Below the pieces are notes generated by a model. It was not told the DNA's origin, searched no databases, and was given only the letters and a program-made list of their open reading frames with translations. Both the position numbers and the translations under genes were made by a program. A DNA stretch of 64,000 nt from Neiella holothuriorum (GTDB lineage Bacteria; Pseudomonadota; Gammaproteobacteria; Enterobacterales; Neiellaceae): the NCBI RefSeq assembly GCF_019457915.1, contig NZ_JAHZSS010000004.1, forward strand, positions 124,001 to 188,000, read 5' to 3'. Positions 36,178-49,216 of the stretch are shown in pieces. The first letter of the stretch is position 1. Every line of letters starts with the position of its first letter.

Positions 36178-37459
36178 TCGCTTTTTCGCCTATTTGCTTA
36201 CTCTCAATAGCCTCCTCATTGCCAGCTGGCTGTTACTTTGGCCTCATCAAAAATATCTACTGATGGGCTTAGCAAGTGTAATAGTCGTTCTGATGGTTAG
36301 GGCAATAAAAGTCTACAGCCACCAGCAGCAAGTTTTGATACAAAGCCTAAATGATGGCTTGTTGAGCCTACAAGATGGCGACTTTGCTACCAGTTTGCCC
36401 GAACCCAAAGTCGCCGCAGCAAAACCAACGGTTAGCTTATTCAATAAGGCCGCAGCAAAACTCAGGCAAGAACGGCAATACCTGTATCAGCGCGAGTTGC
36501 TGCTCGATAAAGTCATCAACGCTTCTTCTACCCTAACTGTGCTGGTCAATGACCGCGATAAAATCGTCTTTACCAACCAAGCTGCGCGGCACTTTTTCTT
36601 GCAATCGAATGAAGTTGGCGATGAGTTAGGTTGGAGTTCCTTGCTGCAACAACGTGCGCCGGAGCTACAACAAATCACAGATTCTGAACAGGGCTGTTTT
36701 GTTTCGATGCTAGACACGACTCAACAGCCACAGGCCTGGCACTTAAGTCGATCACGACTGCGTTTGCATGGTCAGCGTCATGAACTGTTCATTTTTAAAC
36801 CCATGACCGATGAGCTTAATCGGAAAGAATTACACACTTGGAAGAAGGTTGTCCGGGTGATGAATCATGAATTGAATAACTCACTGGCACCGATTAGTTC
36901 AATGTGTCATAGCGGGATGTTGTTGGCCGAAAAATTTGATGAGCCACGCTTAAACAAAGTGTTCTCCACCATATCCAGGCGCATTGCTCACTTGGCCGAC
37001 TTCATTAAAGATTACAGTGCATTGGCACGGATCCGTGAGCCGAACAAAATACCGGTGGATGCGCTGAGCATATTGGAAACCCTACAGGGTATGTACAATT
37101 TCGAGCTAGTCAACAACGCTGAGCATCAAATCATTTCAGCCGATCCGCAACAGTTGGAACAGGTATTAATTAATCTGCTGAAAAACGCCCATGAGGCCGA
37201 ACCAGAGCAACAGGTAAGCGTAATAGTTAATACAACCAGCGATCGTTATCTGCAAATCATCATTGCCGATAAAGGACCTGGTATGACAGCAGATATCCTG
37301 GCCAAAGCACTAACTCCAGGTTTTTCCACAAAGCCTAGTGGCTCAGGCATCGGCTTGTCTTTATGCCGAGAAATTATCGATGGTCATAACGGTCGTCTAT
37401 CACTGCGCAACGGTATGAACAAAGGCCTAGAAGTTCAGCTATACCTGCCAATGAATTGA
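36170..37459 (+). CDS. Sensor histidine kinase (NtrY-like)
   Basis: 429 residues. Two adjacent membrane helices (about 5-45) leave almost no periplasmic loop, so it may sense the membrane or the transporter itself. A PAS-like stretch (about 105-205) precedes the phospho-histidine box VMNHELNNSLAPI (about 233) and the ATPase domain with LINLLKNAHEAEP, DKGPGMT and GSGIGLSLCREI. It is the partner of the NtrC-type regulator whose gene it overlaps. Confidence 0.93.
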   Translation: MTSRFFAYLLTLNSLLIASWLLLWPHQKYLLMGLASVIVVLMVRAIKVYSHQQQVLIQSLNDGLLSLQDGDFATSLPEPKVAAAKPTVSLFNKAAAKLRQERQYLYQRELLLDKVINASSTLTVLVNDRDKIVFTNQAARHFFLQSNEVGDELGWSSLLQQRAPELQQITDSEQGCFVSMLDTTQQPQAWHLSRSRLRLHGQRHELFIFKPMTDELNRKELHTWKKVVRVMNHELNNSLAPISSMCHSGMLLAEKFDEPRLNKVFSTISRRIAHLADFIKDYSALARIREPNKIPVDALSILETLQGMYNFELVNNAEHQIISADPQQLEQVLINLLKNAHEAEPEQQVSVIVNTTSDRYLQIIIADKGPGMTADILAKALTPGFSTKPSGSGIGLSLCREIIDGHNGRLSLRNGMNKGLEVQLYLPMN

Positions 37460-37567
37460 TTCCACCAAGTGTGATGTTGCGAGCTTTAGTCGGTTTGCTA
37501 GCTTGACCTCATTGCGCCATCCTGCCAAGGTCTTACAAGTTATTTTGAGCTTGGGATTTAGCAACTT

Positions 37568-40500
37568 ATGTTGAGCCAGTTGCAACTTATAGTGATCAGC
37601 TTCGGCTATATCGGTCTGCTGTTTTTATTAGCCTGGTTTGGCGATCAACAACGCTTTCAACTCAGTGCCAAAATACGGCCTTGGATCTACGGTTTGTCAC
37701 TGGGCGTGTATTGCTCCTCGTGGAGTTTCCTAGGCACCTCGGCACAAGCTTCATCGGCAAGCTTTTCTCATCTGCCCATTTATTTAGGTCCCATCGCGCT
37801 ATTCCTGTTTGGTTGGCCGCTTACCCAGCGGATGATGCGGGTTAGCCATAAACTGCAATTGACCTCTATTGCCGACTTAATTGCTTCACGGTTCGGTAAA
37901 TCTCAGGGCTTGGCATTGAGCGTTACCCTAGTGGCGCTGATTGGCACCATGCCTTACTTGGCGTTGCAGATTAAAGCCATTGTCTACAGTGTTCAGCTGA
38001 TGAGCCCCACCACGTTTAGTAATGCCGAACTTGGCTTTATGGTGGCTCTCGTTTTAGCTGCGTTTACCATGCTATTTGGTATTCGCACCGTTGATATGAC
38101 CGAGCGCCATCCCGGTATCATGCTCGCCATTGCCTTTGAGTCGATCATTAAGGTATTGGCATTCTTGCTGGTTGGCATCGTGGTCTGTTTTGTGATGTTT
38201 TCATCCCCCGTTGAGCTTTGGCAAAGCGCTGCAGCCGCCGGGATGACCGAGCAACAATTAAGCTGGCCAAGCTTACCCGCGATGATTGGCTCTACCGTAG
38301 TGGTGGCCGCTGCCTTTTTGTGTCTGCCGCGTCAGTTCCACGTGATGGTGGTGGAAAGCCGAGGGACCGACGAAGCAAAAACATCTCGTTGGTTATTTCC
38401 TGCTTATTTAATGGTATTCGCTGTCTTTGCCGCTCCTCTGGGTGTGGCTGGCTATTTGTTGTTGGGGCAACAAGTGGCAGCCGACTCCTACGTTTTAGTT
38501 TTGCCGCAACACGAAGGCTACAACTGGTTATCGGTGTTGGCGTTTTTAGGAGCATTGTCGGCCGCTAGCTCTATGGTCATTGTGTCGAGCATTGCGCTGG
38601 CCACCATGGTCAGCAATGAGATATTCCTGCCACTGATGTTTAAACGTGGCTTTGATCAGCGCGCTCGCACCTTCGACGACTTTAACCAACGGGTATTATT
38701 CATTCGCCGCGGTCTGATTGTGCTGGTGATTATTCTCGGTTACACCGCATTTCTATTAGCGCCACCAGATACCTTAGCGAGCTTGGGTGAAATTGCATTT
38801 GCCGCCATTGCACAGTTGGCACCGGGTCTATTCGCGGCGTTTTACTGGCGCAAAGCCAACCGTATTGGCGTGGCGCTTGGCTTGTTACTTGGCGCCACCA
38901 ACTGGCTGTTGTGGGTGGTGTTCCCTCACTTTGGCGTGTTGGCCGTGCCACCCTGGTTGGAATTCACCGGCCTATCGGCCATTACTGCAGGAACCTTGTT
39001 TAGCTTAGGCTCCAACGTGTTTGGTTTATGGTTTGGCAGTAACTGGGCACGCCCGACTGTGGTTGAACGTATTCAAGCCGGCCAATTTCAAGAGCGCCAT
39101 AATCCCGAAAGCCAATTACCGCGCCGCATTAGTCAAATTAGCGTAACGGAGATGAAAGCACTGGCCGCTCGCTTTGTGGGGGATCGCCGCGCCGAAGCAA
39201 CGTTTTTGCAGTTTGAGCGCAGCATGCGCAACCATGAGATCAAACCCGGCTCGGCGCGCTTCCAGCAAACCTTGTTGACCCATTCAGAACGCTTACTGGG
39301 TAGTGTGATGGGCGCAAGTTCGGCCAAATTACTGCTGTCATCGGCACTCGAAGGGCGCGATATTGCCCTCGATGAGATTGCTCAACTGGTCGAACAAACC
39401 TCGTCGGAGCGGATTGAGTTTAGCCAAACCCTATTGCAAGGCGCCATTGAAAATGCGGGCGAAGGCATGTCGGTCATCGACTCAGATTTACGCTTGGTGG
39501 CTTGGAATAAACGCTATCTCGATTTGTTTCAATATCCAGATGACATGGTTGAAGTCGGTACGCCCATTGGCAAATTGATTCGCTTTAACATCACCCGAGG
39601 CTTATGTGGCGAAGGCGAAGTGGAAGAGTTGGTACAAGCCCGAATCCTCCATTTACAACGCGGCACATCACATACATCGGAACGAACGCTGCCCGACAAG
39701 CGAGTAATTCTGATTCGGGGTAACCCAATGCCATCTGGCGGCTTTGTGATGACCTTCTCCGATGTGACGGTCTATCGAGAAGCACAACACGCCTTACAAC
39801 GGGCTAATGAAGAGCTCGAAACTCGAGTAACAGAGCGCACCTTTGCGTTACAGGAAGTGAATGAGGCATTGGAGCAGGCCAACTACAACAAGAGCCATTA
39901 CCTGCGCACCTGTAGCCATGATTTGATGCAGCCGTTAGAAGCGGCTCGCTTATTCAGCTCGGCGCTGGGTCAACAACAAGATTTGACCATGATTCACCGC
40001 GATCTGTTAACCAACCTCAACAAATCATTGGCCACTGCCAGCGAATTGCTCAACGATATGGGCGATGTTGCTCGAATTGAATCGGGCCGTATTAAGCCCG
40101 TTACCACCAGCTTTGCGGTGCGCGATTTATTCGACATTTTAAGCCGCGAATTTAGCGCGCTGGCAACCCAATACGAGGTTGATTTCAAAGTTCAAAGTAA
40201 CAGCATGTGGCTACACTCCGATCTCAAACTACTACGCCGGATCTTGCAGAATTTACTGGGTAATGCGTTCCGCTATGCCAGTGGCAGCAAAGTTTTACTG
40301 GGCTGTCGCCGCCATCAGGGTGAAATGTTAATTCAAGTATTTGATACCGGCCCCGGCATTGACCCCGAGCAACATCAAACCGTTTTTGAAGCCTTTACTC
40401 GACTCGAAGCTCAAAAGCACGTGAGCTCTCGCGGGTTAGGTTTGGGCCTCAACATTGCGCAAGGTTTTTGTCGGATTTTAGGCCATGATATCCAACTCTC

Positions 40501-41002
40501 CTCGCAGCCCGATCATGGCTCCATGTTCTCTATTCGTGTACCGCGCGTTTGCCCGACTAAAGCCGCCGCTAAACTGGCGGCACCAATGAGCCGGCCTGGA
40601 TTCGAAATGATTTCAGACCGCACCGTGTTGTGTGTCGATAATGATGAAGCGGTATTACATGGCATGGCCGCTCTGCTAGAAAGCTGGCAAGCGAACGTAT
40701 TAACCGCCTACAGTATTAAGCAAGCCATTAGCGTGGTAGAAAGCTGCGAAGAGCCTGTTGCCATCATGCTGGTCGATCACCAGCTTGATCATGGCGAAAC
40801 AGGCTTGCAGCTAATGGACTCGGTACGCCAAATTTGCGGCGTCGATATTCCCGGTATTCTTATTACTGCCGATAGCAAGGTAGGCCTGCAACAAGATGCT
40901 GAAGCGCGCGGCTACGGGTTTATGCGTAAGATGGTTAAGCCTGCCCGTCTGCGCGCTATGATCCAACGCTCGCTGGCCGAATTGGAAGAAAAAGGTAAAT
41001 AA
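37568..41002 (+). CDS. crbS: SLC5-PAS-hybrid histidine kinase, CrbS type
   Basis: 1144 residues. Residues 1-490 form a sodium:solute-symporter domain of about 13 helices. A STAC-like linker (about 515-600) follows, then a PAS domain (about 615-740, EGMSVIDSDLRLVAWN) and coiled coil. The histidine box is CSHDLMQPLEAARLF (His784) and the ATPase has NLLGNAFRY and GLGLGLNIAQG. A receiver domain (about 1015-1140) has acceptor D1070. This is the architecture of CrbS, which with CrbR turns on acs in Vibrio and Pseudomonas. Its place in an acs locus and a CrbR-like gene at 49.2 kb support the call. Confidence 0.88.
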   Translation: MLSQLQLIVISFGYIGLLFLLAWFGDQQRFQLSAKIRPWIYGLSLGVYCSSWSFLGTSAQASSASFSHLPIYLGPIALFLFGWPLTQRMMRVSHKLQLTSIADLIASRFGKSQGLALSVTLVALIGTMPYLALQIKAIVYSVQLMSPTTFSNAELGFMVALVLAAFTMLFGIRTVDMTERHPGIMLAIAFESIIKVLAFLLVGIVVCFVMFSSPVELWQSAAAAGMTEQQLSWPSLPAMIGSTVVVAAAFLCLPRQFHVMVVESRGTDEAKTSRWLFPAYLMVFAVFAAPLGVAGYLLLGQQVAADSYVLVLPQHEGYNWLSVLAFLGALSAASSMVIVSSIALATMVSNEIFLPLMFKRGFDQRARTFDDFNQRVLFIRRGLIVLVIILGYTAFLLAPPDTLASLGEIAFAAIAQLAPGLFAAFYWRKANRIGVALGLLLGATNWLLWVVFPHFGVLAVPPWLEFTGLSAITAGTLFSLGSNVFGLWFGSNWARPTVVERIQAGQFQERHNPESQLPRRISQISVTEMKALAARFVGDRRAEATFLQFERSMRNHEIKPGSARFQQTLLTHSERLLGSVMGASSAKLLLSSALEGRDIALDEIAQLVEQTSSERIEFSQTLLQGAIENAGEGMSVIDSDLRLVAWNKRYLDLFQYPDDMVEVGTPIGKLIRFNITRGLCGEGEVEELVQARILHLQRGTSHTSERTLPDKRVILIRGNPMPSGGFVMTFSDVTVYREAQHALQRANEELETRVTERTFALQEVNEALEQANYNKSHYLRTCSHDLMQPLEAARLFSSALGQQQDLTMIHRDLLTNLNKSLATASELLNDMGDVARIESGRIKPVTTSFAVRDLFDILSREFSALATQYEVDFKVQSNSMWLHSDLKLLRRILQNLLGNAFRYASGSKVLLGCRRHQGEMLIQVFDTGPGIDPEQHQTVFEAFTRLEAQKHVSSRGLGLGLNIAQGFCRILGHDIQLSSQPDHGSMFSIRVPRVCPTKAAAKLAAPMSRPGFEMISDRTVLCVDNDEAVLHGMAALLESWQANVLTAYSIKQAISVVESCEEPVAIMLVDHQLDHGETGLQLMDSVRQICGVDIPGILITADSKVGLQQDAEARGYGFMRKMVKPARLRAMIQRSLAELEEKGK

Positions 41003-41014
41003 CTGGCTTTAGGA

Positions 41015-41041
41015 AGTTGCCCCCTTTCTAAGGGGGCAACT
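41015..41041 (+). terminator. Hairpin after the CrbS-like gene
   Basis: AGTTGCCCCCTT (41015-41026) pairs perfectly with AAGGGGGCAACT (41030-41041) around a TCT loop, 12 bases after the stop. No T-run follows, but the 12-bp GC-rich stem is strong. Confidence 0.65.
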
Positions 41042-41170
41042 CACCAGTAAACGAAATTCTGATCGATACCTTAATAATCGGTCATAATGCTGGTAAGGAC
41101 TAGTGTAAGGCCGGATACTGCGCACTTTCATATTTTGTACCAGCCTGATAAACCGAAAGGGATTTCTGGA

Positions 41171-43045
41171 ATGAAAAAATTTAGATTACAAGTTTCAATA
41201 GCCCTTGGCGCAATCTTAGCGTCAATTATTCTGGTGATTGCTTTACTCGACTTTCTGGCGTTTCGCTCCGAAAGCATTGAGCTGAACAAACAAGTGATCC
41301 AAGAGAAAAACTTGGCTTTGGAAGCAGTGATCTCTGAGAAATTCCACAGCTATGAATCAGTGCTGTCCTCGATCAAAATTAGCAATCACCAACCTGGCGC
41401 CGACAACCTCAGCGATAGCAACAAAGCCAGCTTGGAAGACATTGCCAACGTGTTGAGTGGCCGAGTCAATGGCGTTTACCTGTTTGATACAACCGGTGCG
41501 GTGTATAAAAAAGACGGTAAAAAGACGACGCAAAATTACCTAAAACGCAGCTACTACAGCGCTCTTTTCAAGGAAGGTAAAACCTTCTTTGTATCAACGG
41601 CCTACACCAACAAAAACAATGGTAAACGTTCACTCGCCATTGCTTATAAAGTCAATCAAGATGTTGCTGTTTCAGCCACCCTGCACTTGGACTTCATTCT
41701 GGGTGAGATAAAAAACAGGCAAGATCTGTTCATCTATTCCTACAACCGGAAACTGGTGAGCGCGCCGGATCAGGAATTATTTGGCACCTTAGTAAAAGAA
41801 GTACAGCCAGAATTCGATGATTTGAGCAAAGACAATCAGGAGTTGAGCTACGCGGCTGAGGTCGATGGTGCCACAGTCGAAATGAGCGCTTTCTGGGGTA
41901 ATGAGCCGGTGAGTAACTGGGACTACATTACCGTCGTCAACAAAAGCTCAATCACTCAAAGTGCGCAAAGCCAACTGCTATCGTCGCTACTCATTGGTTT
42001 TGTTTGCTTTGTCATTGCCTGCGGCATTTTGTTGATTGTGATGAACCGCTTAGTGCTTAAACCCGTGGGTGGCGCGCCAGAAGAAATTGCGTCATTGATG
42101 GAAAAAATGGCCGAAGGCGATATCTCAATTAGCCATGCAAATACCGAAAACGACACCGGCATCTATCGCTCCGTTATTGCCTTCTCTACTCAGCTATCCG
42201 ATCTTGTGAAAAACTCTTTGGGGATTTCAGAACGTGTTTCTGGTGCCTCCGATCAGTTGAATGTGGTCATGACCGAAACCCTACGCAACATGGAGCAAGA
42301 AAAGCTTCAGGTTGAACAAATATCGACGGCAATCAATGAGTTATCTAGCACATCACAAGAAGTCAGTAGTAAAGCGATTAACGCCGAAGAACAAACCAGA
42401 GAAGGCCTCAGCCGTCTAAATATCGGTAAGGCAACACTAGAGAAAAACATCGCCTTATCGGGTGATATCAACAGCTCAGTCGCGGCAACAGCGGACATCA
42501 TTAATGAGTTGCGCAAATTTTCAATTGAGATTGGCTCGGTGCTTGAAGTCATTAATGGCATCTCCGAGCAGACCAACTTGCTCGCATTGAACGCCGCCAT
42601 TGAGGCCGCTCGAGCCGGCGATGCTGGTCGAGGCTTTGCCGTCGTTGCTGACGAGGTACGCGCCCTAGCGTCGAAAACGCAACAATCGACGGTGAGCATC
42701 CAAGACATTATTTCTAAGCTGCAGGATCAATCAGCAAAAGCCAGCGACAACATGACGCACAACGTTGAGCTGATTGAAGACTCGGTAGTGCTCGCGGATC
42801 AAGTGAAAGCATCGTTTGAAGATATTTCACAGGCCATTGAAGCGATTTCCGAAATCAATGCGCTCGTTGCAACCGCTTCACAAGAACAAACCAGTGTGAC
42901 CGATGAAATTTCGAGAAGCACAACCGAAGCATTCGATCTGGTGCGACAAAACGCAGCGGCGATTAACCAAACCCTACAAGCGTCTGCAGAGCTGGCTCAG
43001 CTTGCCCAGAATCAACAAGACGAGCTGACCTTCTTTAAGGTCTAG
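41171..43045 (+). CDS. Methyl-accepting chemotaxis protein
   Basis: 624 residues from ATG 41171, chosen because AAAGGGA lies about 9 bases upstream and the protein then opens with the usual membrane helix (about 5-30). A periplasmic Cache-type sensor (about 35-270) contains [18 protein letters not shown] second helix and a HAMP-like segment ([14 protein letters not shown]) lead to the signalling domain. Its hairpin tip, [20 protein letters not shown], binds CheA/CheW. No CheR-tethering pentapeptide is seen. The ligand is unknown. Confidence 0.95.
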   Translation: MKKFRLQVSIALGAILASIILVIALLDFLAFRSESIELNKQVIQEKNLALEAVISEKFHSYESVLSSIKISNHQPGADNLSDSNKASLEDIANVLSGRVNGVYLFDTTGAVYKKDGKKTTQNYLKRSYYSALFKEGKTFFVSTAYTNKNNGKRSLAIAYKVNQDVAVSATLHLDFILGEIKNRQDLFIYSYNRKLVSAPDQELFGTLVKEVQPEFDDLSKDNQELSYAAEVDGATVEMSAFWGNEPVSNWDYITVVNKSSITQSAQSQLLSSLLIGFVCFVIACGILLIVMNRLVLKPVGGAPEEIASLMEKMAEGDISISHANTENDTGIYRSVIAFSTQLSDLVKNSLGISERVSGASDQLNVVMTETLRNMEQEKLQVEQISTAINELSSTSQEVSSKAINAEEQTREGLSRLNIGKATLEKNIALSGDINSSVAATADIINELRKFSIEIGSVLEVINGISEQTNLLALNAAIEAARAGDAGRGFAVVADEVRALASKTQQSTVSIQDIISKLQDQSAKASDNMTHNVELIEDSVVLADQVKASFEDISQAIEAISEINALVATASQEQTSVTDEISRSTTEAFDLVRQNAAAINQTLQASAELAQLAQNQQDELTFFKV

Positions 43046-43053
43046 CCATGAAA

Positions 43054-43087
43054 AAAGCCTCTATTTGCTTCGGCAAATGGAGGCTTT
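43054..43087 (+). terminator. Terminator of the chemoreceptor gene with UUCG loop
   Basis: AAAGCCTCTATTTGC (43054-43068) pairs with 43073-43087 apart from one G-T wobble, around a TTCG tetraloop closed by C-G. It starts 9 bases after the stop and ends in three T. A T-run on the other strand suggests it also works in reverse. Confidence 0.8.
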
Positions 43088-43090
43088 CAT

Positions 43091-45870
<2,780 letters not shown>

Positions 45871-45887
45871 CTCGTTCATTTGAGACT

Positions 45888-45918
45888 AAAAAGGGTGACC
45901 AATGGTCACCCTTTTTTT
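45888..45918. terminator. Bidirectional terminator after katG
   Basis: AGGGTGACC with preceding A-run (45888-45900) pairs with GGTCACCCT plus T-run (45904-45918) around an AAT loop. It lies between katG and the convergent histidine kinase gene and has A/T tails on both sides. Confidence 0.9.
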
Positions 45919-45953
45919 ATAGCTTCAGCAGTTCGTGTTGCACACGAATAGTA

Positions 45954-47357
45954 TTAAGCAGGCAACGGAACCTGAATGGTAAATCGAGCCCCTAGCTGCC
46001 CATCAGAGTAGGCAGTAATGTTTGCCCCCTGCACTTTTAGCAGCCCTTTCACGATGCTAAGCCCCAATCCCGAGCTACCTTCGACATTCGCTCTGGCCGT
46101 ATCCGTTTGATAAAAACGATCGAACACGAACGGCAATTTACTCGGGTCTATTCCCTCACCGTTATCAATCACAGACAGCTCACAATACTCGGCCGTTTGC
46201 TCTGCCCGCAACGTAATGCGGCCGCCTTTGGGCGTGTGTTTGAGGGAATTGGTGATTAGGTTACCCAGCACTTGCAGCATCCGTTCTTCATCGAGCGGCA
46301 ATGTGGGTAAAGGCTCTTCGGCTTGCAATACAAACTCGATCTGCTTGCTCTCGCAACTCGGCATAAAGCGTTGATGAACGCGCTGCAACAAGAGTTGAAC
46401 CGGTACTTCAGACATAGTGAGCGACAACGTTTGCGAATCGGTTTTAGCCAGCAGATTCATGTCATCAATCAGCCGTTCGATTAACTTCACTTCCGAAGCA
46501 ACCACATCGAGGCGCGACTTACATAAATCAACATCGCCCGCCTGAGCCATCTCAACATAGCCGGAAATCACTTGCAGCGGCGTGCCGAGATCATGGCTAA
46601 TATCCGCAGCAAGCTGACGCCGTTTACGATCAGCCTCGGCAATGCTGCTACTCATTTGATTAAAGCCTTGGGCCAGCTCGCCCAATTCATTTTTTGCAGT
46701 AACCGGCACGTGCTGAAACAATTGCCCTTTGGCCATAGACGACATGGCTGAATGCAATGAATGCATGGGTTTGAGTAGCCAGCGCGACAAACAAACCGCC
46801 AGTATCAATGAGGCAATAATTCCAATGGCCACCGACACAAATAAGATCTGATGGATGTTGGCCAGAAACACTTTGAGCTGTGATGATAGCCTCAGCCCCG
46901 TCGCCTCAGGAGGGATAATCCAAGCAATGAGTTGCTGGTTGTATTGGATTGGCTCGGCATCTAACAAAAAAGCAGGTGGAATATAGTCACCAACGTTAAA
47001 AGCCAAGTAGGGAATTAATGCAATATTATCTGCCGTAACAATGCCATGATGCTTGGGGCGTTGGGCATTTTCTGACACCAAATTACCAGCCGTACCATCA
47101 TCTTCATACTGCACATTGGGTTGTTTAAAATTCGGTGGATGCAATTCTCGAAAATATCCCTCAAAGCCCTGCCAATGCTGCTCAGTGCTATACCAAGCGA
47201 TCACTTCCTGCTTCATTTCTTTGGTTTGGTATTTAAGCGTCAATGTATTGATGCGCTGCTCCGACGTGAACAGCACCAAAGCGTATGTGACGCCAGCCGT
47301 TAGCATGCTAACGAGCAGATAGGTTGCGACCAGCTGGTAGCGAATTGGCCAGCGCAT
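45954..47357 (-). CDS. Sensor histidine kinase (BaeS/CpxA-like)
   Basis: 467 residues. Helices at about 9-30 and 172-195 flank a periplasmic domain of about 140 residues. HAMP (about 195-245) follows, then the histidine box ADISHDLGTPLQVISGYVE and the ATPase with NLITNSLKHTPKGG, DNGEGID and GSSGLGLSIVKGL. The start ATG overlaps the stop of the regulator gene (TAATG), so both are co-translated. The signal is unknown; the position beside katG does not by itself imply oxidative stress. Confidence 0.94.
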   Translation of the reverse strand: MRWPIRYQLVATYLLVSMLTAGVTYALVLFTSEQRINTLTLKYQTKEMKQEVIAWYSTEQHWQGFEGYFRELHPPNFKQPNVQYEDDGTAGNLVSENAQRPKHHGIVTADNIALIPYLAFNVGDYIPPAFLLDAEPIQYNQQLIAWIIPPEATGLRLSSQLKVFLANIHQILFVSVAIGIIASLILAVCLSRWLLKPMHSLHSAMSSMAKGQLFQHVPVTAKNELGELAQGFNQMSSSIAEADRKRRQLAADISHDLGTPLQVISGYVEMAQAGDVDLCKSRLDVVASEVKLIERLIDDMNLLAKTDSQTLSLTMSEVPVQLLLQRVHQRFMPSCESKQIEFVLQAEEPLPTLPLDEERMLQVLGNLITNSLKHTPKGGRITLRAEQTAEYCELSVIDNGEGIDPSKLPFVFDRFYQTDTARANVEGSSGLGLSIVKGLLKVQGANITAYSDGQLGARFTIQVPLPA

Positions 47358-48043
47358 TAGAATGTCACCTTCAGTCGATAGCCCACCCCAAACACCGACT
47401 CAATTTCAGCTTGGCCATCAAGTAACGGGGCTAATTTTTGGCGCACGTTACGAATATGAATTTTTAAGGTGGACTCACTGCCGCTAAAGCCTTGTTCAAT
47501 TAACTGACTAGAGATTTTGGCTTTATCAACTGAACGGTTTTTGGCTTTAAGCAAGACCGCCAGTAAAGCGAATTCAGCTTTCGTTAAATCCACCAATTGC
47601 CCCTGACAAGACACCGCGTTATTGACCAAATCAGCCGTCAGCGGCCCTGCTGCGATTTTCGAATCAGGAAAGAAGTCGACATTAGCTCGCTTGAGCACTG
47701 CTTTGATGCGCGCCAGTAATTCCATCATGCCAAAGGGTTTAGTGATGTAGTCATCGGCCCCTAAATCAAAGCCTGCAACAATATCGCTCTCTTGCCGTTT
47801 GGCACTAATCACGATCACTGGTGTGCCGTAATTTTCGCGGAATTTTCGAATGAACTCAGAACCATCCATGACCGGCATCATCAAATCGAGCAAGATCAGA
47901 TCGGGCTTACCACTTTTCACTTTTTCAATGGCCTCAAGGCCGTTGGAAGCAGTAAGTGTGGCAAAGCCTTGCGCCGATAAAAAATCGATCAGTAACTGCT
48001 GAACAGTCAGCTTGTCATCAACAATAAGGATATTAGGAGTCAT
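47357..48043 (-). CDS. OmpR-family response regulator
   Basis: 228 residues. Receiver 1-120 has the acidic pair in IVDD, acceptor D53 (LLDLMMP) and lysine in TKPFGMMEL. The winged-helix domain includes KAEFALLAVLLKAKNRSVDK and ends in VFGVGYRLKV. AGGA lies 5 bases before the ATG. It is the partner of the kinase encoded immediately downstream. Confidence 0.95.
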   Translation of the reverse strand: MTPNILIVDDKLTVQQLLIDFLSAQGFATLTASNGLEAIEKVKSGKPDLILLDLMMPVMDGSEFIRKFRENYGTPVIVISAKRQESDIVAGFDLGADDYITKPFGMMELLARIKAVLKRANVDFFPDSKIAAGPLTADLVNNAVSCQGQLVDLTKAEFALLAVLLKAKNRSVDKAKISSQLIEQGFSGSESTLKIHIRNVRQKLAPLLDGQAEIESVFGVGYRLKVTF

Positions 48044-48091
48044 ACATTCCTGTCGTGTTTAATCATTCGGCCATCGATTAAGCGTTAAAAA

Positions 48092-49039
48092 TTAAGCAAC
48101 GGCGCGCTTACCTTGCATCAGATCGTGCTGATGAGTTTTGATAAAGCGCATGCCAATAGAAAATCCCTGCTTGTAGTCCGCGACGATATCGTCATGTGAA
48201 CTGCCCAGCACCTTGGTTCGCAAAGCGATTTCCGGCTTAATTTCGAACACAGTCACTTGTGCTGGCGGCTGGCTAATAAAATGCTCCGCCTGCTCACAGG
48301 CAGACTGATGTTGTTTCAGCATGCGCATAAAATGAAGGCAATGGTTCTTGTTGCACACCAAGGGTTTAATCTTATCAAACAGCTTTGGCATCGCATGTTG
48401 AGCACCGCTGGTCGTGCGAATCGTCACAATCGTTTGCGCCCCTAACGCATGCGCCTCTTGCACGGGAATGGGCGCCGTCACACCACCGTCGATCAGTGAA
48501 TCAGATTTATACAAATAGGGAATGGCGCTGGAATAACGTAACGAATTTAACCAACCTTCCTGCAGCGGATCGATTAATCGCGTGGCAAAATTTTTCGGAT
48601 TAGAGCTAGAAAACCTAACGGTTCTGCCTTTGGCATTTTGATGCGCCTGAGGCGTATCAAATTGATAGCTGTCGGTGGCTGCTTTGCCAAAGTACCAATC
48701 CAGATCCATGGCGTTTTTTCCTGTCAGCACACGCCAAGGATTAAAGAAGTCACTGGAAACCGTCAAATCAGCAATCAAACTATAGGCATAGCCTGTTTGC
48801 TGGCTTAAAAAACTCGCTATGTTTTGAGCCCCAGCGGAAGTGCCAACAAGCACTTCAAAAGGATTAAAACCAGCCAACTGCCAGCTATCCAATACCCCTG
48901 CTGTAAACACGCCGCGCTGCCCGCCACCTTCCGCTACCAGCCCTAGGCCACTAAGCGGCTTAGCGAAATGTGTGGTTGATTTGTTGCTGCGTTGCATGCG
49001 CTGGCCTGCTGCATCATGGAGAGTCGATACAGAGAGCAT
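48092..49039 (-). CDS. Patatin-like phospholipase
   Basis: 315 residues, no signal peptide. The patatin motifs are complete: oxyanion GGGQRG (about 38-43), nucleophile GTSAG (about 65) and catalytic aspartate in LIDGGV. It therefore looks like an active Ser-Asp dyad lipid acyl-hydrolase, similar to E. coli YjjU-type proteins. The start is uncertain: ATG 49039 and ATG 48997 both lack a clear ribosome site. Its gene lies 48 bases beyond the response-regulator gene, transcribed toward it on the same strand. Confidence 0.88.
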   Translation of the reverse strand: MLSVSTLHDAAGQRMQRSNKSTTHFAKPLSGLGLVAEGGGQRGVFTAGVLDSWQLAGFNPFEVLVGTSAGAQNIASFLSQQTGYAYSLIADLTVSSDFFNPWRVLTGKNAMDLDWYFGKAATDSYQFDTPQAHQNAKGRTVRFSSSNPKNFATRLIDPLQEGWLNSLRYSSAIPYLYKSDSLIDGGVTAPIPVQEAHALGAQTIVTIRTTSGAQHAMPKLFDKIKPLVCNKNHCLHFMRMLKQHQSACEQAEHFISQPPAQVTVFEIKPEIALRTKVLGSSHDDIVADYKQGFSIGMRFIKTHQHDLMQGKRAVA

Positions 49040-49216
49040 AGATCAGTCAGATGGTTCTAGATATCGAGTAATTTTGATAGTTTTGATAGATAAAACAGAA
49101 CTACCAGTGAGTTCGGATGAGCAGCAACGCGACAGCGCTAGCATTCTCTTTTAACAGTAGGGCTTTAAAACAATGGGCCAACTCAAGGCGAGTCAGCCCA
49201 GAATGAATGAAGGAAG

